Below are positions 25,490 through 37,102 of a DNA stretch of 64,000 nucleotides, in pieces. Source of the stretch: Struthio camelus (Eukaryota; Chordata; Aves; Struthioniformes; Struthionidae); the NCBI RefSeq assembly GCF_040807025.1, contig NC_090942.1:77171987-77235986 (forward strand), given 5' to 3'. Position numbers and translations under genes: made by a program. The notes below the pieces were generated by a model, which was not told the DNA's origin, searched no databases, and saw nothing but the letters and a program-made list of their open reading frames with translations. Each line of letters opens with the position of its first letter. Positions within the stretch are counted from its first letter, which is position 1.

Positions 25490-28400
25490 TAATATCAACA
25501 AGATACCACCTGGAAGGTACCACCTAATATCACCACTTCACATCTTCATCTCCTAACATAAATGAAATGACTCAGTACACTGCCTTTTATGTTTCTGGTT
25601 CTTATTGCAACAAACACAAAAAGTTAGTGTATACATTCTTATTGCCCTCCAACATAGCTGGATAGCTGTTCATGTGGGAAATATTTTCTTCCAGTAAGAA
25701 CTGTTTTCAAGCTTCTCTGAAGGATCTGGCTGGTGTCTGCCTTTTTCACACCTCTCCTTTCCATGTTCACTGCCATGATGTTCTCCAAGCATATAACATT
25801 CAGAGTGCAGAACCAAAGGTTTTAGTCCTGATTTCACAGTTGCTCCACAGCCTCTGTATGCAAAAAGGCAGGATTCTCCATGAAGTGTGGGGATTCCTAG
25901 TTATTTCAGCAGATGAAAATATTCCTGCTAGCAAATCCAACCCTAATGTATGCAGGTGTCTTGGAAACAGCCTTAGAGCTATTGTTATTACTAATAAATG
26001 CTGCTGTCCCTGTAAGACAGGAGATATTAGTTTAAATCATAAGAAATTAATCTAAGAGGACTTTCATCCATGCTTATTCTTTTTGCTTACCCTCCCTACC
26101 ACCAACTGCTTGCTCTAACAGCCCGTCACAAAGCTGGGCTATCTAACTTTTTGTTGTCCTTCTAAACCTATTCTCATAGGTCAATAATCCTTTTGGTTGT
26201 ACTGTTTTTTTCATGAGTTTTGAGTGAACGCAGGTGGCCAAGCTATGGGCATGCACGGCTAATTATGGTGGAAGGAGAAAAGACGGACTTTGATTAACAT
26301 TCTGCTCCCTTTGGAGAAACTAGGAAATGACTTTAGCAGCTCTAGACTTATTGACACCCTGCTGGCAGCTTATTGCTAGTGTTGTCTGAATTGCAATCAT
26401 TTTTGAGAAATAGGGCTGATGCTTGACTGTTGACTGGGAGGATGAGAACAGAGTTCTGGGGATTCACCGTTTGATGCCACTTTAAAAAGCTTTTCTTCAC
26501 CGGGCCCCCTGTGGCCCTTCTCCATAGCAGACTTGAGCACTGCAGGCTTAATTACTTGCTCTGTTTCCATTCATGCACAGCGGCCTCTGTACAGGGCTCT
26601 GTGCTCCTCTGGACGCCAGAAGAATTTGATTGGATGTAATGTCAGTCACAGAGATTTGGCATTATATAACGGGTCCTGCTAAATGTGGCTGGGTTGACTG
26701 CTCTACCCTCCATGACACCGTATAAGAACCAAAGTTATTCAGAGACAAGGCAGAGGAGGCTCCGTAATAAGAGCATGGAAACCATGAGACCTTCTGTTAG
26801 CTTAAATTAAGACTTTAACCTTTAGGGTTGTGGCTTGTCTTTATTAGATCCAGCTATTTTCCTCATGCTGTGACAATTAATTGGATTATTTTCACTTGAA
26901 GATCCAAGCCCACAAGATAACTGGAATGGAACTGAATTGTTTTCCTTTCTCTGTTCTCCCTCATTAGTAGTCTAAGCAAGTGTGAGACTGCACAAAGTTT
27001 GTAACTATTTTGTTAGCTAGTAATCACTTTTCTTTCTCTCCTGCAGATGGAGATTACGCTTAGATCATTATATTCCAGCATGGGGTTTTGGGATAGTAAA
27101 AGTGAAAAGGCTAGTTATGTAATTTATGTTTTCAGTCGCCTCGGTACAGGAAAAAAATGGACAAGAGAGGTAAATTTCAAAAAGACCACCAGTAAAAAAG
27201 GAAGGAAATGACAGTATGTTTACATACTTTTTACTACAGATGTATTTTAAAAGAGCTGCATAATTAAATCTCTGCATGGAAGGGCTAAATTGGGAAGAGG
27301 GTAGTATCTCTGCAAGCTCTGCCTGCAAGACAGGTGAGAAACCAAAATGTCATACTAACTACTGCACATATCTTCACAGGATGATTGTACAACCAGATTG
27401 GTTTTACAAACTTGGAAAAGACTTCTCACGTTATTAAACAGCAATACAGAATACACCTCCTATACTGTTCAGCGAGGAAGAGTCAGTAGTGAAAGACATT
27501 ATCAGGACATCCTCCATGTGCTGGAAACAAAGGAGAAGCTGTGCTGACAGTGGGTTGGGGAAATAACACAGTAGGAAATGTGCAAGGACAGTCAGGTCCT
27601 GCTCAGGGGACTGAAGGAGTTGGAAGGGATTTAAGGAATGGAGCTGGAAGGTGGTGAGGTCAGGGACCGGAAACGCAAAGCAAGAACGGAGGCTTGTGTC
27701 TTTGTGCACCTTTAGGACAGAATTGTCCAGCTCTAATTGTTCTACTGACGTGGAGGATGGAGGGGGAAATGGGAGGCGGGAGACCAAGAAAGAGGAAGTT
27801 AAAGAATCAAAGCACTTGACAAACCCTATAATTTGGTCACCAGCATCAGCTCCTCCTCCTCCTTTTTTCAACTCATGCTTTGGTGCATGTTTGGGAGGGG
27901 AGAGTTGACTTAAAATTTTTGAACTAAGAGTTCGCAGCACTGCATTAACCTTGCATTAACTTAGCTTTGGGGAGGAAATATCTCCAAGACTTCTTCTCTG
28001 ATCATCTGCTTACGCTGTCCCATTATTTGTTCCATGATGGAGACAAGCAGATGGTCTGTTCTTGAGAATCCTTGGTCTCTGGGACTGTGGTTTCCTATGA
28101 CTATCTGCCACCCTTGATCTAGCTGTACCCTCTTCCCTCACCAATCCTGCCTCCCTTCAATGCAGCTCCACTGAGATGGCTATAGCTGTACCAGGCATCT
28201 TAGAAACAGGGTGCCTGAACATTAATGCAAACATATTCCGAGCTTATACTAGCCATTTTGGGACAAATTTTTCATGGTCTTAGAAATCTTTCTTCACAAG
28301 CCTAGTTACGTTTTATTCCTGCTTCCTCGCAGTTTGTCCTTTTATTCCATACCAACTCCACACTTTGAGCTACAGACTCTAAAACTATCTACAGACTTTG

Positions 28401-30014
28401 ACTCCCCTGCCATCCATCCATACACAAGGAAGTCAAGAGGGAAAGAGGTCAGTAGGCCCCATAGCCTTAAGGCAGGAAGCCTGTCACCTTGAGCAGGCAA
28501 ACTTCATCCCCATTCTGCAATACCAGATACACGACCCTGTCCTGTCACCCGAGGTGTGGGGTTTCAAGTTACAGGAGAAAAAACAGGACAGATCCAACTC
28601 CAGCCAGGCTAGTCTCCACGCCTCCTGGGTCTGTTTTGTTTTGTTCTCCTCCTTCTCCTAAGACACGGCTCCGCGCTGTGGTGCCAAGCCTTCCCTGCCA
28701 AGCAAGAACGTAGGAGCCCCTGAGTTCAATAGCTCCTGTGAGTACAGAGACATTGGTATCAGGCACTAAAACAGATGCATTATGGTTGAAAAGCAAGGAA
28801 CAGAATGTAACAGCAAGTTGCATCCCTTCATTTACATCTTGTTCCAGTTTCTTTTTCTCTTAATTTATTTTAAGAGCTTTATGTCAGACACAAAAGCTGA
28901 ACTAGATAGCTGTATAGCAAGGCAAGCAGAAAGCATATGTAAGAAAGAAGACAGAATGTGTGGTAAGCTTGCAATATACACATGATCTTCCATGCATTGT
29001 GCAAAAATAACCACGGAACTAGCAAAGAATCTAAACAGAATCTTTGCTAAGAGGAAAAAGCAAATGTTCAGTCCTGAAACAGTGTAAGAAGAGATTAAAT
29101 ATTTTCACTAAGAATAAAGTGTCTGACAAATAGAAATATTTTTGTTAAATATATTATTGTTTATTCAGGAGTCTGGAAAGATTGTTAACTTCACTTCAGT
29201 ATTTTAAAGAAAGGACATGATGACTGTGCTAACTGAGGAAGAATAGCTTCCTTAATAATTAAAAATTGCTATTATTAGTGTTTTGGGTAACTTTTTTGTT
29301 CCAGACTTTCAGTGTTTCTTTGTTTATGGAAAAAAGATCATGTATTAAATATGTCTCTAGCAAGTCCTTGAAGGATTTTCTCCAAAGAGAATCCAGGAAT
29401 AATAATAATATTTTAAGAGATGACGTTGTTTAAGTGAACTCAGCTATAAATATTTTAATTGCTTCCAAAATGAATCAAATTTGTCACTTCTTTAACTCCT
29501 GCCTGAGGAATTTGCTATCTCTGTGCCAGGAAGAACCATGCTGTGGGTTCCAAACCTCCTGCAAAAGTCAAAGCCAAGCCAGAAGTTCACGCTAAAAAAA
29601 TAATTATACTTATATACATAGGAAAAAACTCTTTTAGACTGTGTCAAAAATTGGCAAAACACTGGTTTTGCAAGTATAGTTGTGAATTGCTAAGACACTC
29701 ACAGGATATGAGTTGACAATCTGTAAGATGACTATAGTAATTTCCTTGAGTTTGTTCTGTTGAATGGGTTCCTTTGTTCCTTAGACTAGACATATGGAAA
29801 CGCAAATGGTTTCCCTGTGACATGGAAGTTGTTAATACAAAGCAAAGCACCTGGACTTTCAGGAAAGTATAAACTAGAACTTTCTAAGAAGGGCTGTAGA
29901 GTTAGCAACAGTCTGTAGTATACTGTACTGAACAGAGCTGGATCATTGCAAATGCCTCTCAAAGGCACCTCCTAAAAAAATAAGTTTGTTACTAATTTTA
30001 AGAGGCAGCAAATG
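25490..30014. other. Non-coding stretch, possible conserved element inside
   Basis: No host exon is recognised. The part at about 26,480-26,900 is rich in homeodomain-like cores and is reported as a possible conserved non-coding element. The open frame on the minus strand at 27,434-27,940 (168 codons) has no family signature. Confidence 0.45.
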
Positions 30015-30525
30015 ATGTATTCCGTTTTCAAATTAAGAGGAGGGGCAAGAAGTATACACTCCTGCATAAACTCCTGGTTTACCCACACCTTGAATACTCT
30101 TTACTTCCAAAAATATAGAACAGAATTGGAAAGGTTCAGAGAAGGGCATCAAAGATGATGAACAATACGGAATGGCTTCTGGGGTAGGACTCTTTAGCCT
30201 GGAATAAAGAAAACTGAGCAGGTACAGGATATAAACAAAAAATTGGTAGCGCACACAGGATGGACATGGATCAACAGTTCACTGTCTATTCTGATACCAG
30301 AACTAGGAGCCCTAACAATATGCTCTCAGGAGCGAGGTTCAGGATAAACAAAAGAAAGTGATTTTCACGCAACTGACTGTGGAACTCCTCACTGAAGTGT
30401 GCTGTACCTGCAAGAGGTTTACAGGGTTTTAAGAGGGACTACACAAGCACTTGGAAGAGTGATCCATTGGAAGTTACTATTTAGACACACCCCATCAAGC
30501 TGAGGATAGCTGGAGGTGGGAGGGT
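30015..30525 (+). mobile_element. Ancient CR1/L3-type LINE 3' fragment
   Basis: The order of text is that of the LINE C-terminal coding region: CTCCTGGTTTACCCACACCT (a 'yrvLVyPHLEY' equivalent), then AATTGGAAAGGTTCAGAGAA (a 'vQRRa' equivalent), then GACTCTTTAGCCTGGAATAA (a 'glfSLe' equivalent) and ATATAAACA. Further on come CTGTGGAACTCCTCACTGAA and a degraded untranslated end (AGTGATCCATTGGAAG). Every frame is broken. It is clearly older than the CR1 copies at 12.8 and 18-19 kb and comes from a different, deeper CR1/L3-like lineage. Confidence 0.72.
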
Positions 30526-33500
30526 CTTAAAAGAATTCATCAAACATTTGTTCTTCTTTTCCTTTTCCCTAGGTGTCTGCCCATGATCACTGGGAAGACA
30601 GAACTGTGACTGAGACAATGCCTGGGACTAAACCAGTGCGGACATTCCTATGTTGTTAGATCTTTTTAAATACTGATGACAGTTTCCTAAATAAGGAGCC
30701 CGACCTAGCAAAAACAGCTATGTGAGTAATGTTACTTATGTGATTGGTCTCACAGAAGTACTCAGGACAATCCATTTCAATCAGGTACCTAATTCTTCAA
30801 GAGTCTGCAGGTTCAAGATCTTCTTAATTGTTTAATTCAACTACGAAACATTGCATATGAAGTGCAACCGTGTGTTGCTTTCTTCTAACTTTGCATTCTG
30901 CCTATTAAGAAATAATATTTTCTTCTATGCCCCAGCATTTTCAAAGTATTTGATTCACTACTATGTCCCACAGGAATCAAGCAACTAAAGATCCAGAGCA
31001 CATTCAGGAGGCGCAAAATCTTGTCAGAATTATAGTATATTATGCTAAATGCCATAAAATAGATTAAAGGATTTGCAGTTTTTCCTGGTCTTCTAGGTAT
31101 TAAATGACAAAAACACATACTTCTATTATTGAGGCAGATCAGGGAGTTATAAATAGAATAAAATTTGAACTAAAAATAGTAACAGCAGTAGCTAAGAAAG
31201 TCATAAGAAGACATTGGAAAATCTAGATGAATGTTTCTGCGTAGTTTGCATTATCCTTACCTAGCTCTCCATATTCCTTGACCTGTCTTACAAGTTTTAG
31301 AAGTGTTTGGCTTATTTTGAAGAAATACAGCCGGTTTATATGGCATAGAAAAATAGTAAGAAAGCAAGTACAGAAAATCAGAATTGATTCCTAATGCTAC
31401 ATTAAGTAGATAGCTGCAAACTACTAGTAATGTCTCTAATAAAAATTTACACGTTATTTCTGATGCCGAAAAGGACATTTAATGGTTAAAAAAGCAGAAT
31501 CTTTCCAAGAGACACCTCCAGCATGGCTCTGATAGGGCAATTTGTATCTGTTAACATCGACTGACTGCAGGAGAGGGAAATTTATGTCAAAACCTCACAT
31601 GCATGTCCTTTCACAGACAAGCGATCCCTCTTTTGAATTACAATAATGAGGGCAATACTGTTTTGGTTTGCTACAGACTTTCCCCTAAGCTTTTTGGAGG
31701 CTTCAGGGGTTCTGTGGAATTTGACAAGTATTATTTAAGCTTTTGTGTTGCCTTTAATGGCTGTGCACCAGGGTGTATCCTGATCCTGCAGCCTGAACCG
31801 TTGGTGCAGAGGGCACAGAACCTTTCACTGCATGTTGCAACTTGCAGGAATAGAACATTATTTAGTTGTGCAGGAGTACGTACATTTAGAGAAAATATTT
31901 TGTTCTAAACTATTTTTTTAAATCCTATGCCTGGCAACTGAAAACAGATGTTGTTCTTCTGCATCGTGAATACGTTCTCATACCTGTAAATTAAGAGCTA
32001 AGTCCACAAATATACACAAATAAAAGTTATTAAGCAAACACTGCTGTTTATAACTGTTAAGTCGCACCACTGAATCATCAGAGCCTTCGCTAAAACATTA
32101 TGTATTTCTGTCAACCCTCCCCACTATATCTGCCTGCCCAGAAATCATTTGCAAGTTTGGTTCTGCCATGGTTCACTTAAGAATGAACGCAGACCTTCAA
32201 AAGCTATGGATGTGTTTAACTTTATTCATGCTAGGTAGCCCATTGCCTTCAACTGCAACGGAGGTGATTCCATTGCAAGATCAAGTAAGTTGACCTTCTG
32301 TGTGTATAGCTATGCAAACGCAAAATTAAGAAATTTTTTAAAAGTCTATTTTGCAATGGAAAATCCACTAACATAAATACTTTTATAGACAGGTAAAAAT
32401 AGAAACATGAAATACTTAATTTTTTCCACCAGTCTCTTAAGGAACATAGACTTGCATTGTTACCACGTTGTTTCTTTTTTTAGTCAGAACTACCATTCAG
32501 GAAAACGCAGAATTTTATAATGTAAAAGAGCATGTATCATTTGTCTAAAGGGATAGACCGGTTCTTTAGATACCAGTAATTTTTGTAGTCTTATGAACCG
32601 TTTGCTTTCCTTTCCTCTTGTGAAAAATTATAAATAAATAAATAAATAAATGTTTGCCCCACTTCCCCCCTCACACACTCACACACACACATACACAAGA
32701 CCAACACAAAACTCAGTAATTTTCCACTGGCAAAAGCAACCTTTCAGTGTCTGCCATCTGCTATGCTGGCAGGACCCACAAGAGGAGCAGCAGCAGCAAG
32801 TCAGAACTGTAACATCGTGTTGTGAATATTCATTCAATTTTCATTGTCACAGCTGGTCCTCTTCATGCCTGAGACTGACCTTGCCTCCCCCAATTTCCCT
32901 TTGAGGGCTTTAGAGAGGGGGAACAGATAGAAGTAAGATGCTGAAATCAAAACTCCCAAACAACAAAAAACCCTAATCAAAATCAGTACCCACACCTGCT
33001 GGGGGGTTTCCATTCACTCCTCCTTACCACTGTTATTTGTAAAGATTTTTAAAGATTTTTGCTCCAGGAAGAGTATTTAGTGAAATACTGCTTTTCTAGA
33101 TCCATGACCAGTTTACTTTGAATTTACTTATAGTCTTTTCCACTCTTGCTAATTCTTTGCCTGAATTAAATGTCTATGCTTTCAACACTGCCAACATGGT
33201 AAATGGGCGTGCACAACGTCACTACCCCAGGTGCTAGATGTGGAAATGTCGCTCTGCTATCACAAAGGACAGTCATTCCAGAAAGTACTCCTGCATCTCA
33301 TTCAAGTTAAAATATGCTAATTTTAGGCTTCTGTTATTTCAAACCTACCAAATCTCATGCTGCTCAAAACGATCTCTGCAGGCAGACCACTTTACTCAGG
33401 TGGGTTCACAGTGTATTTCCTGGCTCTGCTTGAAGGCCAAGGGGACACGTAGATACACTTGCAGGAGCAAGGTCCTCGGATTGTACAATCTCTGGGCAGG

Positions 33501-34160
33501 AAGTTTGTTTCCTAGTGTATAAAGTTCCTAAGACTCTGCTGTTTCTATATAAAGACTAATGAGGTTAAATTAATTAAACGTTGCATCTAAATAAGTCTTC
33601 TTCATCAGCAACCATCCTCAAGTCAAGAGATGACCCTATGACAAACCTTCGCTAGCTTCCATGTGTTGTGTATTTGTGACAGAAGGAGAAACCAGTAGTA
33701 TCTCGATTGACACTCTGCCAGTTTGAGTTCTGAGATTTGCCTTCTGCATAGCTGGCTTTGTCAAAGCCAAGACATCTGCGTCACTGTACGCTTGAGATAA
33801 GTTTCCTTGTAAACGCAGCTGCTGTGCTGCTGCTTCTTTTTTATTACCTAGTAGCGACATAACCAAAGCAGGCTTTTAGCTATCTTCCACCTGAGGTAAC
33901 ATCCTTAACCTTATAGTTCACTGACGGAACTAGAATGATACAAAAGCAACAAAGAGCAAAGTAAACACATTGTTCTGTCAGGCCATCCTTCTGTTTTCTG
34001 TCCGGGAATCTGGGCATCTGTGTGTGCCACTTCAGTAGCACCTTTCCGACTGTGCCACCTATTCGCATTTGCAAGCCCTCTGGGGAATGCCTACCGCCAA
34101 AGTCACTAGAAAACAAAGTTTTACGCTGGCTGCTTAAGCTGAAGAGAAACACAGTCCCTT
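30526..34160. other. Upstream flank of the CpG island, no gene recognised
   Basis: AT-rich DNA with no recognised exon. A (TAAA)n run lies at 32,631-32,651 and a short interrupted CA run at about 32,670-32,696. Distal control elements of the downstream gene could lie here, but none can be named from sequence alone. Confidence 0.5.
32631..32697 (+). repeat. Simple repeats (TAAA)n and interrupted (CA)n
   Basis: Five TAAA units, then a short unique spacer with a C run, then CACACACTCACACACACACA and a few more bases. Ordinary microsatellite material. Confidence 0.85.
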
Positions 34161-34449
34161 CAGGCCGCAAACCGGCAGGTCTCCGGGGGGGGAGGCCTTG
34201 CTTGCCCCGCCTGCCCGGCCCGGGACGCGGCTCAGGCAATCCACCGGCAACTCCTCGCTGCTTGCGCTCCGGGAAAACCGCTATTTCGGAGGAAGTCTCG
34301 CCCTTCCCGGCAGAGGAGGAGGCACCGCAGCCCCGGTGGTCCGGCTCGCCCAGCCGTTGGGCGGCGGCGTGCGCGCGGCGGCGGCACCCCAACGGCCGGG
34401 CTCGCGCCCCAACGGCCACCCTCCCGCCCGCCGGCGGCGGCCGCCGCCG

Positions 34450-34480
34450 CCAATGGCGGCGCGTGGCGCTCTCGCGAGAG
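34450..34480 (+). promoter_or_regulatory. TATA-less promoter core: CCAAT/YY1-like element and TCTCGCGAGA
   Basis: CCAATGGCGGC at 34,450-34,460 joins a CCAAT box with the ATGGCGGC core of YY1 sites. Nine bases on, TCTCGCGAGA at 34,470-34,479 is a perfect ten-base palindrome, the known CGCG element bound by BANP at CpG-island promoters and blocked by methylation. No TATA box is visible. Such pairs usually sit within tens of bases of transcription starts, so a start just downstream (about 34,480-34,520) is inferred. Confidence 0.75.
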
Positions 34481-34489
34481 CTGCCCGGT

Positions 34490-34622
34490 AAACAGCGCTG
34501 CGCTGAGGGCCCTCCCGCCGCCCTCCTCCTCCTGCCATTAGCGGCGGAGGAGGGGGCCGTGCTCGCAGAGGCGCCGGCTGCAGGCAGCGAGCGAGGAGCC
34601 GGCGGGAGGGCGGCGCGCAGAG
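34490..34622 (+). other. Probable non-coding first exon of a plus-strand gene
   Basis: The segment lies directly downstream of the promoter core and ends in GCGCAGAG before GTGAGT (34,623-34,628), a consensus vertebrate 5' splice site. It is extremely GC-rich. The 5' edge is inferred from the position of the promoter elements and is uncertain by tens of bases. No ATG in good context opens a frame that runs through the donor with any family signature, so it is taken as 5' untranslated. Translation would then begin in a later exon beyond this window or in one not recognised here. The long open frame that crosses it (34,022-34,861) is an effect of GC richness. Gene identity is unknown. Confidence 0.55.
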
Positions 34623-34799
34623 GTGAGTGCCGCGGGCAGCCGGCGCAGCCTTCCGCCCCGGGGCGCCCCTCAGCCCAGCACAGTCCAGCCTTCTCTCCCG
34701 ACGGGGGCTGGAGGCGGGGAAGGAGCCTTCTCCCGGCGTGGTGCGGAGGGAGACCCTGTCATTGGAGACTGGAAATCTCCTCTCTGTCTTCCCTCTCTT

Positions 34800-34811
34800 C
34801 CCCCCCCCCCC
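34800..34811 (+). repeat. Run of 12 C
   Basis: Homopolymer inside the CpG island, just before CACCATGAGG. The ATG there opens only seven codons before a stop, and it lies in the presumed intron. Confidence 0.9.
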
Positions 34812-35023
34812 ACCATGAGGCAGCAGGAGCAGCCATAGCCGTAGAGTCTGGGAGAGGGTAGTGTTAGCCGTGACTGCTGCCCTGTTTGAACTCCTCCTGG
34901 GGAAGGAGGGTGAGAGGTGACTCCCTCCTTTGGAGACGCAAGGGCTGTTTGCCCGCCAGACTTCGGCGCGCTCCCCTTCAGGTTACTTCTGCCCCTTCCC
35001 CCCCGCCCCGTGGCCGAGCCGCC

Positions 35024-35038
35024 GGGCGGGCGGGCGGG
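35024..35038 (+). promoter_or_regulatory. Minimal-loop G-quadruplex motif and overlapping GC boxes
   Basis: GGGCGGGCGGGCGGG: four G-triplets with single-C loops, the tightest form of the canonical motif, and also three overlapping Sp1-type GC boxes. It lies about 400 bp into the presumed first intron on the non-template strand of the plus-strand gene. Confidence 0.85.
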
Positions 35039-37032
35039 CAGCGGCTGTGGAGCGGCAGCGGAGGGGGCTGCCGCGCCCTGCGGGGGCACAGACCGCCCGA
35101 GCTCACGTCCCCCGGTGGGTGCCACCCCTCTATCCCCCTTGGGGTGGGAGTGGAGGGGGACAGGGGACGGTTAGGAGAGCCCCGGCTGCCGCTGGGCGGG
35201 CGCGTGGTCCGCGCGCCCCCGGGCGGGCGGCCGTTGGCCGTTGGGCACGGCGGGCTGCGGGGGCGGTGGGCGCGCGGGCCGAGGAGCCGCCGCGGCCGTT
35301 GGGCTTGCGGGGCTCTCCGGGGCGGCAGGCTCGGCATTTCGCGGGGTGGGAGACGAGGTCGGAGGCGTGGGGACACGGCGCGGTGCGCGGGAGAGGTCGG
35401 GCTCGGCTGCGCCTGGGAGGCGGGAGGTGCTGCGGGGTGTACGAGCGGCGCTCAGCGCAGCTTTCTAGCGTGAGGGTGCGCTCTTAAATAAATAAGTAAA
35501 TAAGTAGAGGCACAAACTAATCTCTGTACTATACTTAAAATGACCTGCCCCCCGCCCCCCCCCCCGCCGTTTCTATTCTCTCAGATGAACAAATCGAAAA
35601 CTGCTCTTGTAACGTTTCCCCAGACTCAAAGGAGTTTTGGATTTGGCCTATAGTTTGACAGTTCAGCTTTTGCTCTGCTTGCGTTAGCCGACTTACAGTA
35701 ACTTAGGTGGGCATCAAAGTTAAATGCTGAGAAGTACGAGATGTCTGTTAAAAAAACAACAACAAAACAAAATTCAAACAGCGTGGATTACAGGAACGGA
35801 CTTTTCACGTGCGTGCTGGAAGCCTGCCTCCACTGATGTTATATACCTGTCTTCCTGTTGCAAAATCCGGAATAGGAATAAATGACCCTTGGAATAGTCT
35901 CTGAATGAACAGCAATGTTGAAGTTTAAGACCTAAAAAACCAAAACACCCCTCTCTCCAGCCCCAACCTGATAAGAGTCTCTTCTCAGATTTTTGTTAGG
36001 ATGTGTTCATGTGATTTTGCTTTTTACTTGCTTTTTATTCAGGAGCAGTAAAATTAATTTTTGAGACCGCAGATATTGGGTTTTGTCACATATACTGATT
36101 CTGTGTTCTGATAGCAGTTTGGAGGGAAAAAAAAAGTCATTTCAAGTAGAGGAACCTTGTGAGTGTATATAGCACTGATAATCTCACTCAGCTGCTGTGC
36201 ATGTTCTATAAAACATGCCTAAACATACACAGAAATCTTAAAAGCAGTTTTCCTTCCTTATCGCTTAGAAACTTAGGGGTGAAACAGTATCAGTCTTAAC
36301 TTTACTCAGAACGCTAGCAGAAATGCTTGTAGATGCTCTGACGTGCCGCTAATCTGAGAGATGATAAGCAATGGTCATGTTCACTCTATGTGAGGAATCT
36401 GTTACTGTAGCTAATGGAATTGACGCGGTTTTCTGTGATACACGCATTCATGCTTTCCTGCTCCTATAAAAAGGGTATTTTGAATTAGGAAAAGTCAGCT
36501 TTGTTCTGTGGAATTGAAATTTAGCTGTTTTTCACTGCATACACAGCATGGTGTATGTTCACTTTAAAATATTGATTAACAGGCTTAAACAATTCTAAAA
36601 GTAAATCTTCTATGTCACTTCCATTTCAGAGGAAAAATAAAACCATAAACGTCTAACTAAACAGAATTCAGAAGCAAATATTTATAGCAGACAGGTATTA
36701 TGCTTTATTTCTTGAGCCTAATCTGCAGAAAGTTAATCTTTAAAAAACCTCAAGCCCTATTAACTTGCAGTGATTGGCTCAGCCTGCTATGCTCTCAGTG
36801 CACAATGAGAGACTATCCCCAGGAGAGCATACATTTTGGACTTCTGTCAAGCGAGCCATTGTGAGCCTAATTGTGCAAACCTGCTGTTGCTGATCTTTGA
36901 AGGTCTGACCCTGTGCTTAGTGGAGTCCATGGTGGACCTCTCATTGATGGAAGTGATAGGGGATTGCGCACTGACAGTAGTAGAATAGAATTTATAACTT
37001 CTTATGCACATGAGTGAGGTTTGTCTACCTTG

Positions 37033-37037
<5 letters not shown>

Positions 37038-37094
<57 letters not shown>

Positions 37095-37102
37095 TTTTTT
37101 TT
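37038..37102 (+). repeat. (TC)n tract followed by 17 T
   Basis: About 24 uninterrupted TC units and then 17 T make a pure pyrimidine run of 65 bp. The TC part is a mirror repeat and could form triplex (H-) DNA. The minus-strand open frame across it encodes only Arg-Glu repeats and is a by-product. Confidence 0.96.

Larger units (their letters stand above)
34160..35480. promoter_or_regulatory. CpG island at a gene start
   Basis: GC content and CpG density rise sharply at about 34,160 and fall back at about 35,480, where the AT-rich text AATAAATAAGTAAATAAG begins; the flanks are AT-rich. Inside are many GC boxes (GGGCGG and reverse), six CCGTTGG/CCAACGG motifs, a CCAAT/YY1-like element, a TCTCGCGAGA palindrome and a G-quadruplex motif. 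CpG islands of this size and isolation mark promoters of widely expressed vertebrate genes. Direction is read as plus because the strongest splice donor is on the plus strand at 34,623 and no comparable minus-strand donor was seen upstream. A divergent antisense transcript is possible. The gene cannot be named from this window. Confidence 0.93.

Noticed and set aside
27434..27940. 168-codon minus-strand open frame
   Set aside because: Leu/Ser/Phe/Pro-rich chance-like composition, no domain, and an overlapping open frame on the other strand.
33880..34419. 179-codon open frame on the minus strand upstream of the island
   Set aside because: Low-complexity Arg/Pro/Gly first half from the CpG island, no family motif, and no convincing minus-strand promoter or splice donor.
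34815..34838. ATG in good context (CACCATGAGG) inside the island
   Set aside because: Stops after seven codons and lies downstream of the donor, in the presumed intron.
34022..34861. 279-codon open frame on the plus strand, the longest in the window
   Set aside because: It owes its length to GC-rich DNA with few stop codons, is full of Arg, Pro, Ala and Gly, overlaps equally open frames on both strands, and runs across the promoter core and the splice donor.
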